64,000 nt of DNA from Nonomuraea purpurea (GTDB taxonomy: Bacteria > Actinomycetota > Actinomycetes > Streptosporangiales > Streptosporangiaceae). Of the stretch, positions 34,515 to 48,194 are shown in pieces. Each line of letters begins with the position of its first letter. Within the stretch, counting starts at the first letter, position 1. A model generated the notes under the pieces. That model was not told where the DNA came from. It saw only the letters and a program-made list of their open reading frames with translations, and made no database searches. The translations under genes and the position numbers were made by a program. The stretch spans positions 186,001 to 250,000 of the forward strand of contig NZ_JBHSBI010000001.1 in NCBI RefSeq assembly GCF_042650645.1, in the 5' to 3' direction.

Positions 34515-34859
34515 TCAGAAAGCGCCGAAGCGGGTCGCCACCAGGAGCACCAGGAAGGTCAGCATGGCGACCCGCAGCAGCTTCCCGCCGGCCCCCAGGG
34601 ACGGCCACGACAGGTACGCCAGCCAGCCGATGAAGGCGATCACCGGCAGCACGGCCAGCCCGCCGATCGGGTTGGCCACCGCGAACCCCGCCAGCAGCAG
34701 GATCACCAGCACGGCCGGCGCCACCCAGCGGGGCACCTGCGTGAACAGGAACGTCATCGGCACCGCGCTGCGCTGCTCGACGGCCTTGCGCAGACCGGTC
34801 GCGCCCGGTGTGAAGAACTGCTCGCCCTGGGGGAGCGGGCGCTTGTTGTTTGCGGCCAC
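34515..34859 (-). CDS. Small membrane protein, DUF6703-like
   Basis: 114 residues. A soluble N-terminus with FFTPGATGLRKAVEQRSAVPM is followed by three hydrophobic segments (VAPAVLVILLLAGFAVA, LAVLPVIAFIGWLAYL, LRVAMLTFLVLLVAT). The family name is from recall of actinobacterial proteins of this layout. Convergent with the aldehyde dehydrogenase, 6 bp apart. Function unknown. The 132 bp upstream contain three copies of GGGAGCCGC and the divergent promoter. Confidence 0.65.
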   Translation of the reverse strand: MAANNKRPLPQGEQFFTPGATGLRKAVEQRSAVPMTFLFTQVPRWVAPAVLVILLLAGFAVANPIGGLAVLPVIAFIGWLAYLSWPSLGAGGKLLRVAMLTFLVLLVATRFGAF

Positions 34860-34991
34860 CCCCCGAGCCTACGGGAGCCGCGGCCCTGCGGGGCTATGGG
34901 AGCCGCGCGGACCTCCGGGCTCAAGGGAGCCGCCTCTCGGTGCCGCGGAGGTCGCGGGTGAACTCCGGCCAAGCGCCTCTAGGCTGTTCAG

Positions 34992-35279
34992 GTGCTCGCC
35001 GTGATCCGATACACCGTTCCCGAGTCCCAATCCCAAGATTTCGTCAAGCAGGGCCACACCATCCTCGACACGTTCGCCGGGCAGCCGGGCTTCCAGCGGG
35101 GCAGACTGGCCCGTTCGGTCGACGAGCCCAACCTGTGGGCGCTGGTCACGGAGTGGGAGGGCGCCGGGTTCTACCGCAGGGCGCTGTCCGCCGCCCGGAT
35201 GGTGATGTATCCGATGATGATCCTCATGGTCCACGAACCCAGCGCGTTCGAGGACGTCTACCTTCGAGGCGGCGCGTGA
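34992..35279 (+). CDS. Antibiotic biosynthesis monooxygenase (ABM)-domain protein
   Basis: 95 residues from GTG 34992. Dimeric alpha-beta barrel pattern: LAVIRYTVPESQSQDFVKQG, GQPGFQRGRLARSVDEPNLWALVTEWE, FYRRALSAARMVMYPMM. Members are small monooxygenases or stress proteins; no cofactor motif. Lies 95 bp before glyS, which has its own promoter space. Confidence 0.8.
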   Translation: MLAVIRYTVPESQSQDFVKQGHTILDTFAGQPGFQRGRLARSVDEPNLWALVTEWEGAGFYRRALSAARMVMYPMMILMVHEPSAFEDVYLRGGA

Positions 35280-35374
35280 AGAATACTCGCGCGCGAGAGC
35301 ACTCGAGCGTCCCCTAAGCTGGGATCTCACCAATTTCACTCGCCGACCTCCAGCCGGAAAGAGAATCAACCAAA

Positions 35375-36760
<1,386 letters not shown>

Positions 36761-36782
36761 TTTTTTAGAGTAGTTCTTTTCA

Positions 36783-36821
36783 CGGGCCGTCCGCCGTATA
36801 TCGGCGGGCGGTCCGTTTTTT
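36783..36821 (+). terminator. Rho-independent terminator of glyS
   Basis: A 14-bp stem (36783-36796 with 36802-36815, two G-U pairs), 5-nt loop TATAT, then six T residues. Confidence 0.92.
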
Positions 36822-37155
36822 AACATCTCATCTTTTGCGGCAGGCCAAGTGGGCTCCACCCGCCGCATCGGGCTGGCGATCTTCCAGGGGGACGCTCCTC
36901 CGCTTCACCGCTGCCCCACCGTGACGCGCGCATTCTTGCCCGGCCACGTGGTGAATCGTTGCCCCGCGCCGTGACCGCCAAGGACACGGTTCTGTCGTCG
37001 TTTCATGGGCCCTGACGTGTACGAGCGGGGCCGAAAAATGGTGTAAAGGCCGGAGTTACGCGGGTTTTCGTGGGTGCTTGATGACATGGCCCCTAAGCCG
37101 ATACATGGCGGCCGGTAGGTCGCCTGGATCGATACGAGGGGACAAGAGAACACCC
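36822..37155 (+). other. Intergenic region ahead of the MoxR operon
   Basis: 334 bp without a supported gene. The part from about 37030 to 37100 is locally AT-richer (GAAAAATGGTGTAAAGG) and may hold the operon promoter. No riboswitch or known motif could be assigned. Confidence 0.5.
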
Positions 37156-37298
37156 ATGCGTACATCACGTTTCGCTCTGGTGCTGCTGGCCGCAGGCGCA
37201 GCACTCATGACCGGCAGCGCCGCGTTCGCCGATCCCGAGCCGACCGCGTTGGAGCTGCGGGTGGTCGTGGACGACTGCCACAAAGAGGTCGTGCAGCC

Positions 37299-37302
<4 letters not shown>
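37156..37302 (+). CDS. Small secreted peptide ahead of moxR
   Basis: 48 residues. A clean Sec signal (MRTSRFALVLLAAGAALMTG, then SAAFA with an AxA-type site) leaves a mature piece of about 20 residues ending DDCHKEVVQP, with one Cys. Its stop overlaps the MoxR start as ATGA. The ribosome-binding site is weak. Either a real exported peptide coupled to the MoxR operon, or the stump of a longer secreted protein. No family recognised. Confidence 0.5.
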
Positions 37303-38278
<976 letters not shown>

Positions 38279-38282
<4 letters not shown>

Positions 38283-39349
38283 AGCCGTATCTGATGGCCG
38301 AGCCCGCGCTGCGCAGGCTGGAACTGACGATCACCAGGAGGCTGGATGGACTGCTGCAGGGCGAGCATCTGGGACTGCTGCCGGGCCCGGGCAGCGAGCC
38401 CGCGGAGACCAGGCCGTACCAGGCGGGTGACGACGTGCGGCGGATGGACTGGAACGTCACCGCCCGCACGAACGAGCCGCACGTGCGGGATCTGGTCGCC
38501 GACCGCGAGCTGGAGATCTGGGCGCTGCTCGACGCCACCGCCAGCATGGACTTCGGCACGGCGGCGATGGAGAAGCGGGAGCTGGCGCTGTCGGCGCTGG
38601 CCGCTGTCGGCTTCCTGACCCAGCGGACCGGCAACAGAATTGGCGCCCACGTGCTGCACGGCGGCGGCGTCAGGACGCTGCCCGCCAGGACGGGCCGGCC
38701 GCACCTGATGGCGCTGCTGCAGGCGGCGTTCGGGCTGCCCAGGACCCCGCCGGGCACCGCCGAGCCGCTGGCCGCTAACGTGCGCAGCGGACTGATCGGC
38801 GTGGCGGCAGAACAGCTCGGCCGGGTGGTGCGCCGCCGCGGCCTGGTCGTGGTCGTCTCGGATTTCCTCGACGACCCGCAGACCTGGGAGCCGCCGCTGC
38901 GCAGGCTGGCGGTCAGGCACCAGGTGCTGGCCGTGGAGGTGCTCGACCCGCGTGAGCTGACCCTGCCCGACGTGGGGATCCTGACGCTGATCGACCCGGA
39001 GACCGGGCGGCGGCGCGAGGTCGCCACCGGCAACGCCCGGCTGCGCCGCAGGTACGCCGAGGCGGCCGCGGAGCAGCGGGACGCCATCGCGGGGGCGGTG
39101 CGCCGGGCCGGGGCCGCCCACCTGCGGCTGCGCACGGACCGGGACTGGGTGCGCGACCTGGTCCAGCACGTCATGAAGCAGCGCCGACTGGCGGCACTGG
39201 CCGCGAGTCCGACGTCGCGCGGCCACCCAGGAGGGGCGGGCGGTTCCGGCGGCGGCCCGGGCCGGAACCGCCCGTCCCAAAACCCGCCGCACCCCCAGCC
39301 TCAGGGCCCGCCCCAACACCCGCACGGCTCAGGAGGTGATGCGGCGTGA
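38279..39349 (+). CDS. DUF58 domain protein
   Basis: 356 residues. RRLELTITRRLDGLLQGEHLG, then the DUF58 signature RPYQAGDDVRRMDWNVTARTNEPHVRDLVADRELEIWALLDATASM (VWA-like DxxxSM), and LVVVVSDFLDD. The C-terminal 50 residues are Pro/Gly-rich and disordered. Partner of MoxR; role probably in envelope or stress complex assembly. Confidence 0.9.
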
Positions 39350-40287
39350 CGCTGATCGCGCCCTTCTGGCTGCTGCTGCTCATCCCCGTGGCGCTGCTCG
39401 CGCTCAGCTACGTGGTCATGACGCTGCGGCGCAGCTCGTACGCCGTCCGATTCACCAACCTCGACCTGCTCGACAAGGTCGCCCCGAAGGGCCCCGGCTG
39501 GCGCAGGCACGTGCCCGCGGCGGCGCTGCTGCTCATGTTCGCCCTGCTCGTGATCGGCTTCGCCCGGCCGACGGCCGAGGTGCAGGTGCCCAGGGAACGG
39601 GCGACGATCATGGTGGCGTTCGACGTGTCCGCGTCCATGGGCGCCACCGACGTCACCCCGAACCGGTTCGAGGCGGCCAAGCAGGCGGCCAGGCAGTTCG
39701 TCGACGGGCTGCCGGAGCGGTTCAACCTGGGCCTGGTGTCGTTCTCCTCCTCGGCCACGGTGGCCGTGGCGCCGACCACGGACCGGCAGAGCGTGCTCAG
39801 CGCGCTCGACCGGCTCGACACCGCGTCCGGCACCGCCATCGGCGAGGCGGTCTTCTCCTCGCTGGAGGCCATCGCCGCGCTGGATTCCGAGGAGGAGGCG
39901 CCGCCCGCGCACATCGTGCTGCTGTCCGACGGCTCCAGCACCACGGGCCGCACGGTGGGCGACGCGGCGGCGGAGGCCTCCTCCAGGGGCGTGCCCGTCA
40001 CCACCATCGCCTACGGCACGCCGGACGGCACCATCAGCCTCTCGGGCAGCGATGTCCCCGTGCCGGTGGACGGGCCCGCGCTGCGCGGGCTGGCCGAGTC
40101 GGCGGGCGGCAACTTCTACGAGGCGGCCAGCGGCGATGAGTTGCAGGCGGTCTACGAGGACATCGGCACGTCGGTCGGCTACCGGACCGAGCAGCAGGAG
40201 GTATGGCAGTGGTTCGTGGCGGCGGGCATGATCTTCGCGCTGATCGCGGCGGTGACGTCGATGTTGTGGTTCTCGAGGCTTCCATGA
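39346..40287 (+). CDS. VWA domain membrane protein (BatA-like)
   Basis: 313 residues from GTG 39346. Two N-terminal spans (FWLLLLIPVALLALSYVVM; AALLLMFALLVIGFA), VWA domain with MIDAS Asp93-x-Ser95-x-Ser97 in AFDVSASMG, Thr/Asp ligands later (SGTAIGEAV, LLSDGSS), and a C-terminal span. Metal-dependent protein-binding domain facing the cell exterior; third part of the MoxR module. Confidence 0.9.
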   Translation: MTLIAPFWLLLLIPVALLALSYVVMTLRRSSYAVRFTNLDLLDKVAPKGPGWRRHVPAAALLLMFALLVIGFARPTAEVQVPRERATIMVAFDVSASMGATDVTPNRFEAAKQAARQFVDGLPERFNLGLVSFSSSATVAVAPTTDRQSVLSALDRLDTASGTAIGEAVFSSLEAIAALDSEEEAPPAHIVLLSDGSSTTGRTVGDAAAEASSRGVPVTTIAYGTPDGTISLSGSDVPVPVDGPALRGLAESAGGNFYEAASGDELQAVYEDIGTSVGYRTEQQEVWQWFVAAGMIFALIAAVTSMLWFSRLP

Positions 40288-41135
40288 GGGGCCTCGGGAG
40301 CCCGCGCGGCCCGGAGTTCGTGACGGTGCGGATCGGCCAGGCCACCCAGGAGCCGGAGGTCCGGTCAGGACCGGCGACCAAGGTTCTTCCGACGTCGCCG
40401 CACAGGGGGCGCCTGTTGGTGACGGCCGCGCTCGTTGCGGCCCTCACCGGTGCGGCGGCGGGCGTGGCGGGGGCCAGGCTCTTCGAAGGGTCGTCTGAGC
40501 CGGCCCCCGCCGCGGCCCTGCCCAGGGTGGCGCCGGCCCCGTCGGCCAGCCTGGGCGGGATGAGCGCGACGGCGGCGCGCGTGCTGCCCAGCGTGGTCTC
40601 CGTGGAGGCCGGCAGCGGCGGCGGGTCGGGGTTCGTGGTGGACGATCGCGGCCACATCCTCACCAACGCGCACGTGATCAGGGGCAACCTGCGGGCGACG
40701 GTGGTGCTGAGCGACGGCCGCAGGCTGGGCGCCCGGGTGATCGGCGAGGACGACGACGAGGACCTGGCGGTGCTGGAGGTGAACTACCCTCAGGACCTGA
40801 CGCCGGCGACGCTCGGCCGCTCGTCCGACCTGGCCGTCGGCGACCAGGTGCTCGCGATCGGCTCGCCGCTGGGCCTGTCGGGCACGGTCACCGCCGGCAT
40901 CGTCAGCGCCCTGGACAGGGAGGTGCGCCTGGGCGGTTCCCGCCGCACCGCCGTCCAGACCGACGCCTCGATCAACCCGGGCAACTCGGGCGGCCCGCTG
41001 GTCAACGCCAGAGGCGAGGTCGTCGGGGTGAACACGGCGATCGCTTCGAGCAGGGGCGGTGGCAACATCGGCATCGGGTTCGCCATCCCGATCGACAGGG
41101 CGGCGCCCATCGCAGAACGAATCATCCGAAACTAG
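40284..41135 (+). CDS. Membrane-anchored HtrA-like serine protease without PDZ domain
   Basis: 283 residues. ATG 40284 overlaps the VWA stop. One N-terminal span (LLVTAALVAALTGAAAGVAG), then trypsin-like domain with triad His130 (ILTNAHVI), Asp160 (DDDEDLAVLEV) and Ser235 (NPGNSGGPLV). The chain stops at FAIPIDRAAPIAERIIRN, just where most HtrA proteins continue into PDZ. Periplasm-side quality control protease; lies 10 bp before the response regulator gene, so both may serve envelope stress. Confidence 0.88.
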   Translation: MRGLGSPRGPEFVTVRIGQATQEPEVRSGPATKVLPTSPHRGRLLVTAALVAALTGAAAGVAGARLFEGSSEPAPAAALPRVAPAPSASLGGMSATAARVLPSVVSVEAGSGGGSGFVVDDRGHILTNAHVIRGNLRATVVLSDGRRLGARVIGEDDDEDLAVLEVNYPQDLTPATLGRSSDLAVGDQVLAIGSPLGLSGTVTAGIVSALDREVRLGGSRRTAVQTDASINPGNSGGPLVNARGEVVGVNTAIASSRGGGNIGIGFAIPIDRAAPIAERIIRN

Positions 41136-41145
41136 GGTCCTTGGC

Positions 41146-41811
41146 ATGCGATTGCTTGTGGTGGAGGACGAGGAAGACCTGGTGGACGCGCTCCGGGTCG
41201 GGCTCGTCCGCGCGGGATACGCGGTTGACGTGGCTTACGACGCGCCGTCGGCGCACGAGAAGCTGGAGGTCAACTCGTATGACCTGGTCCTGCTCGACCT
41301 GAACCTGCCCGGCGGCGACGGCTTCCAGCTCTGCCGCGGCGTGCGGGCGGCAGGGGGCGGCGTGCGGATCATCATGGTCACCGCCCGCGACCGGCTGGAC
41401 GACCGCGTGCGCGGGCTCGACGAGGGCGCCGACGACTACCTGGTCAAGCCGTTCGCCTTCCCCGAGTTGCTGGCCAGGGTGCGGGCGCTGCTGCGCAGGG
41501 AGGCCGGCGGCGGCACCTCCGTGCTGGAGGTGGGCGGGCTGCGGATCGACACGGCCCGGATGGAGGTCTCGCTGGACGGCAGGTCGCTGGCGCTCACCCC
41601 CAAGGAGTACGGCGTGCTGCACTACCTGATGACCAGGCCGGGCCACGTCGTGTCCGCCGAGGAGCTGCTCGAACACGTCTGGGACGAGCACACCGACCCG
41701 TTCACCAGCACCGTGCGCGTCACGGTCGGCAACCTGCGCCGCAAGCTGCAGGAAGAGGGCCTGATCGAGACGGTGATCAGCCGGGGCTACCGGCTCAAGG
41801 AACCGGCATGA
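41146..41811 (+). CDS. OmpR/PhoB-type response regulator
   Basis: 221 residues. Receiver with acidic pair EDEED, phospho-acceptor Asp51 (LVLLDLNLPGGDGF), Thr in MVTARD and Lys in DYLVKPF; winged-helix output LTPKEYGVLHYLMTRPGHVV ... TVRVTVGNLRRKL. Pairs with the overlapping histidine kinase. Confidence 0.94.
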   Translation: MRLLVVEDEEDLVDALRVGLVRAGYAVDVAYDAPSAHEKLEVNSYDLVLLDLNLPGGDGFQLCRGVRAAGGGVRIIMVTARDRLDDRVRGLDEGADDYLVKPFAFPELLARVRALLRREAGGGTSVLEVGGLRIDTARMEVSLDGRSLALTPKEYGVLHYLMTRPGHVVSAEELLEHVWDEHTDPFTSTVRVTVGNLRRKLQEEGLIETVISRGYRLKEPA

Positions 41812-42977
41812 TCCACTCCATCCGCTTCCGGCTCACCGTGCTCTACTCAGGGCTGCTGTTCGTGCTGGCCGCGCTCGTGCTCGGCGGCATCTACTTCGCC
41901 GTCTACCGCACCACCGACCAGCGCCCGTACACCACGGAGTTCGCCAAGACCTACCGGGGCACCGAGTACATCGGCAAGCGCGAGGTCGTCTTCGCCGAGC
42001 AGGTCGAGAACATCGTCAAGGTCCAGACGCTGTCCCTGCTGCGCGACTACTCGCTGGTCACGCTCGCCGGACTCTGCGCCGCCAGCCTCGGCATCGGCTG
42101 GGTGCTCGCGGGCCGCGTCCTGCGCCCGGTCAAGTCGATCACCGACACCACGGAGGAGATCCAGGCCACCGACCTGACCAGGCGGATCAGGCTGAACGGG
42201 CCGCGCGACGAGCTGAAGGACCTGGCCGACACCATCGACACCATGCTGGACCGCCTGCAGGAGGCCTTCAGCGCGCAGCGCCAGCTCATCGACGACGCCT
42301 CCCACGAACTGCGCAGCCCGCTGACGATCATCAGGGCGAACGTGGACGCCGTGCTCAACGACCCCGGCGCCACCGACGAGGAACGGGCCAGAGCCGTGGC
42401 CATCGTGGACCGCGCGACCACCCGCATGACCAAGCTCGTGGAAGACCTGCTGGCCAGCGCCAGACGCCAGGGCGGCGCGTTCGCCGACGCCGACCTGGAC
42501 CTGGCCAGGGTGGTGGGGGACGCCTGCGAGGAGTACGCGGCTCCGGCCGCCGCCCGCGCGCTCACGATCACCCGCTCCCTGGGGTCGAGCCTGGAGATGA
42601 CCGGCGACTCAGACGCGCTGCGCCGCGCCGTGGCGAACCTGCTCTCCAACGCCGTGCGCCTGTCACCCGGGGGCGGCGTGATCAGGGTCGGCGCGGACCG
42701 GCTGGAGGGCTGGCTGTGGGTGGCGGTCGGCGACGACGGACCGGGGATCGGGGCGGCGGACCAGGCGCGGGTGTTCGACCGCTTCTGGCGCGGCGAGTCC
42801 AGCCGCCGCGACCGCCACACGGGCCTGGGCCTGGCCATCGTCCGCCAGATCGTGGAGTCGCACGGGGGCAAGGTGGCGGTCTTCTCCACGCTCGGGGAAG
42901 GGGCCACGTTCGTCCTCTGGCTGCCGGCGCGCGGCGGCCTGGGCGGCCCGATCCCCGAGGACAACCCTCTGCGTTAG
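41808..42977 (+). CDS. Sensor histidine kinase
   Basis: 389 residues. Two membrane spans (about 8-32 and 80-100) flank a short extracytoplasmic sensor of about 50 residues; HAMP (RPVKSITDTTEEIQATDLTRRI); H-box DASHELRSPL with His166; N-box LLSNAVRLSP; G boxes GDDGPGI and RHTGLGLAIV. Start overlaps the regulator stop (ATGA). Confidence 0.94.
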   Translation: MIHSIRFRLTVLYSGLLFVLAALVLGGIYFAVYRTTDQRPYTTEFAKTYRGTEYIGKREVVFAEQVENIVKVQTLSLLRDYSLVTLAGLCAASLGIGWVLAGRVLRPVKSITDTTEEIQATDLTRRIRLNGPRDELKDLADTIDTMLDRLQEAFSAQRQLIDDASHELRSPLTIIRANVDAVLNDPGATDEERARAVAIVDRATTRMTKLVEDLLASARRQGGAFADADLDLARVVGDACEEYAAPAAARALTITRSLGSSLEMTGDSDALRRAVANLLSNAVRLSPGGGVIRVGADRLEGWLWVAVGDDGPGIGAADQARVFDRFWRGESSRRDRHTGLGLAIVRQIVESHGGKVAVFSTLGEGATFVLWLPARGGLGGPIPEDNPLR

Positions 42978-43115
42978 GGTCTACGCCCGCACAGGGCGCG
43001 GGTGATCAGGAACGCCGGCACAGGCAGCACGAACACCGCCGCCCGCAGCCCCGTCACGACCAGCGTGGCCGCGGGATCGGCGATGGCCCTGCCTGGGCTT
43101 TGTAGGAGTGGCCAT
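42974..43115 (-). pseudogene. Frameshifted small membrane protein, QcrB C-terminus-like
   Basis: ATG 43113-43115 has a perfect AGGAGG 6 nt upstream and starts MATPTKP, but that frame soon becomes an Arg/Gly-rich nonsense stretch. One frame over, the DNA reads AIADPAATLVVTGLRAAVF, then VLPVPAFLITRALCGRRP and a TAA stop at 42974. That is a convincing single membrane span resembling the last helix of actinobacterial cytochrome b (LR..VF..P..AF..T...C). Loss of one C in the run at about 43092-43098 would join the two frames. Either a decayed gene or a sequencing error. Overlaps the kinase stop by 4 bp. Confidence 0.5.
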
Positions 43116-43173
43116 GGGCGCCTCCTGGTGGGGGTGTGATCCGATTCTCCACCTAACCCCGCCGTTGCTCAAG

Positions 43174-43240
43174 AATTGGTTTAAACCAATTGGTCTAATC
43201 CAATTTTCCGCCATCTGGTCTTATAATTGGATTAGACCTG
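43174..43240. promoter_or_regulatory. Cluster of three operator-like palindromes upstream of ppdK
   Basis: AATTGGTTTAAACCAATT (43174-43191) is a perfect 18-bp palindrome. TTGGTCTAATCCAA (43190-43203) overlaps its end, and its reverse complement recurs as TTGGATTAGACCTG (43227-43240). The shared core TGGTYTAAWCCA resembles GntR/HutC-type sites such as DasR dre elements (TGGTCTAGACCA). The spot could control ppdK and the divergent small gene. Confidence 0.6.
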
Positions 43241-43344
43241 TATCAGGTCATCTACCTGCGCAAACGCGGAATGAACAAGGGAGTGCAGTTTCATCATCAA
43301 TTTCACCGGTAGAGTCCGGGCAGAGGCGTTGGATTGGAGCTGTG

Positions 43345-45978
<2,634 letters not shown>

Positions 45979-46015
45979 CATCCCCGGCATCCGGTGCGGG
46001 CCGCGCGCCGGATGC

Positions 46016-46552
46016 CTACGGCTCGTCGTCCCAGTCGGGAGGGGTCACCGTCCCCGAACGCCAGTCGTCGCGCAGGACGGCGTAGCCGACCGAGTCGTGG
46101 CGGACGCCGTCCAGGTCCGGCCACGCCTGCCGGTAGTGGGCCTCTTTCGCGTAGCCGCCCTTGCGGAACACCGCCCGCATGGCGTGGTTGTCCTGGCGCG
46201 TGGTGGCCTCGATGCGCAGGACGCCGGGCAGCTCGGTGAACAGGTAACCGGTCAGCCACGAAAGCGCCTGAGCGCCGACGCCCCTGCCCCGCCACGCCCG
46301 CCCGATCCGCAGGTCGAACATGGGCGTGTCGTCGGCGAGGTCCTGCAGCCGCACCAGGCCGGCGCGCTCTCCCTCGACGACGATCCAGAACGTCCTGGAC
46401 TCCTCGTCGTCGTAAACGCCCTCAGCGGCCCGGCGCCGCACCGTGTCCGGCTCCTGCCTGCCCGCGTGGAAGGGCCATTCCTCGCCCGTCAGGAAGCCGA
46501 CGAGCGCCTCGACGTCGTCGGCGGCCGAGAAACGGGTGAACTCGATGCGCAT
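46016..46552 (-). CDS. GNAT family N-acetyltransferase
   Basis: 178 residues. RimJ/RimL-like GNAT: FWIVVEGERAGLVRLQDLADDTPMFDLRIG, acetyl-CoA loop RAWRGRGVGAQALSWLTGYLF, RIEATTRQDNHAMRAVFRKGGYAKEAHYRQAW. Acceptor unknown (protein N-terminus or small amine). Convergent with ppdK, 37 bp apart. Confidence 0.88.
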   Translation of the reverse strand: MRIEFTRFSAADDVEALVGFLTGEEWPFHAGRQEPDTVRRRAAEGVYDDEESRTFWIVVEGERAGLVRLQDLADDTPMFDLRIGRAWRGRGVGAQALSWLTGYLFTELPGVLRIEATTRQDNHAMRAVFRKGGYAKEAHYRQAWPDLDGVRHDSVGYAVLRDDWRSGTVTPPDWDDEP

Positions 46553-46598
46553 CCGCCGATCATGGCCACGGGCGATCGACGGGGCAACCGGTTTTCCG

Positions 46599-48113
46599 TC
46601 AGATCGGGGCCTGCACGGCCGCGATCACGCCGCTGAACGACGGGACGGGCACGTAGTCGTGACGCATGCCATGATCGCCCAGCCACTGCCGCAGCCCCGC
46701 CACGGCCGCCGGATTGGCCGCCACCTGGGCCGCGTACTCCGACAGCGACACCTCCTCGCCGTCGTCGTACAGCAGCCGCGCGGGACCCGACCACGACAAC
46801 GTCCACCTGGCCTGGCCGAGCTCGATCAGCACCGCCTCCAGCGCCTGCCCGAGCACCCCCGACAGCAGCGTCTCCGACGGCTTCCAGCCGTGCTCCAGGA
46901 GCCTGCCCTCCAACTCCGCCTGCCGGCCCCGCGCGATCGCCTCGAAGGCCGCGTCCAGGTACGGTTGCGCCGCCCCCATGGTCTCCTGCCCGGCCATCGC
47001 CAGGTCGCGCAGGGCGTCGGCGTTGCGGCCCTCGTACATGGCGCCTGCCACCAGTTCCTCCCACGGCACCGGCCGCAGCCCCGCCAGCGCCTCCGGCGTC
47101 CACATCGACTGCTCCACCGCCTGGACCGCCACGTTGGCGTCCCGCAGCAGCGTCAGCGCGGAACGGGGGTCGGGCACCTGCTGGGGCTCCTGCAGGTGCT
47201 CGATCGCGGCCAGGCGCTCGGCCAGGCTCGGGTGGGAGTCGTACGGGGAGCGCTCCTCGGGCTGCTCGCTCAGCCTGGCGATCTCCGCCTGCCGCTCCGG
47301 GTCGCTCATCAGCGCGTGGAAGCCCCCGAACACCGACGCCGGCCTGGCGCCGCCCTTGCCCGTCAAGGACAGGTAGCCGTTGACGTACAGCTCCCAGCCC
47401 AGAACGGTGGAGTGGATCTTGCGGAGGGCGCCCGCCATCGCCTGCCTGCCGCCGATCGAGACGGCGAACACGTCGGCCTCCAGCTCCTGCCTGCGCGAGA
47501 CGGCCTGGGAGATGCGCAGATACAGCTTGAGGTACCAGGTGAACACGCGCTGGAAGAACGGGTGGTTGCCCAACCCCTGCACGGTGGCGATCAGCGACAT
47601 GCGTCCCCGGTAGACCGGCGCGCCCAGCCGCGTGTGGGCGCCGCTGTAGTGGCCGAGTTCGTGCCCGAGCACCGCGCGCAACTCGTCCACCGTCAGCGTC
47701 TGCAGCAGCGGCAGCCCGATGAACATCCGCCGCCGTGTCGCCTTCATCCCCAGCCAGCGGGTCTCTTCCGAGACGGCCGCGTTGACCTCGGCGACCAGGC
47801 GGATCTCATCGGGTGGGGCCGTGCGCACGCGCCTGGCCAGGTCCTCGACGGTCTGCCAGAGGACGGGCTCGTGCTCGCGTCCCACCGGCACGCCTGGCTG
47901 CTCGCCACCGCGCCGGCGGGTCACCATGAGCAGGGCCCGGACCAGCGCGCCCGCGGCCAGGGTGAGGACGATCGCGAACTTCACCGTGTTCGGGTGGAAG
48001 TCGACGATGAGGAGGACGTCGAAGAAGATCGCGGCCGCCAGGATGAGGGCGACCAAGACGTAGAAGCCGGCGAGCAGGCCGAAGGCCAGCACTGCTCGGA
48101 ACGCTGTCGTCAT
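46599..48113 (-). CDS. M48-family membrane zinc metalloprotease
   Basis: 504 residues from ATG 48111-48113. Two N-terminal spans (about 8-32, 45-65), zinc motif HELGH (His151, Glu152, His155) and the third ligand region RRQELEADVFAV. The long C-terminal extension of about 250 residues has no recognised domain. HtpX/Ste24-like quality-control role at the membrane is likely. Divergent from dgt with 81 bp between starts. Confidence 0.88.
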   Translation of the reverse strand: MTTAFRAVLAFGLLAGFYVLVALILAAAIFFDVLLIVDFHPNTVKFAIVLTLAAGALVRALLMVTRRRGGEQPGVPVGREHEPVLWQTVEDLARRVRTAPPDEIRLVAEVNAAVSEETRWLGMKATRRRMFIGLPLLQTLTVDELRAVLGHELGHYSGAHTRLGAPVYRGRMSLIATVQGLGNHPFFQRVFTWYLKLYLRISQAVSRRQELEADVFAVSIGGRQAMAGALRKIHSTVLGWELYVNGYLSLTGKGGARPASVFGGFHALMSDPERQAEIARLSEQPEERSPYDSHPSLAERLAAIEHLQEPQQVPDPRSALTLLRDANVAVQAVEQSMWTPEALAGLRPVPWEELVAGAMYEGRNADALRDLAMAGQETMGAAQPYLDAAFEAIARGRQAELEGRLLEHGWKPSETLLSGVLGQALEAVLIELGQARWTLSWSGPARLLYDDGEEVSLSEYAAQVAANPAAVAGLRQWLGDHGMRHDYVPVPSFSGVIAAVQAPI

Positions 48114-48194
48114 GAGGGAGGGCTCCCCGGGGAATGGGTTCTCGCGAGGGTTGACATTAGCGGAGACCTGAAACTGGATAAAATCGCTGAACTG

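Noticed and set aside
34870..34935. Three copies of GGGAGCCGC
   Set aside because: Short, GC-rich and unevenly spaced; expected in such DNA and no clear role.
36822..37155. Possible c-di-AMP or other riboswitch ahead of the MoxR operon
   Set aside because: Length fits but I could not match conserved core sequences by eye; a covariance-model search would decide.
43174..43240. Calling the ppdK palindromes DasR sites
   Set aside because: Similar but not identical to dre consensus and no dasR gene in the window; kept as a GntR-like operator only.
43108..43344. Longer N-terminus for ppdK
   Set aside because: It would translate through the operator palindromes; the GTG with GGAG at 43345 gives the normal PPDK N-terminus.
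46443..48194. 584-residue N-terminal extension of the dgt frame
   Set aside because: Antisense to the M48 protease; composition is shadow-like, and the HD protein starts naturally at MSYYDEHD.
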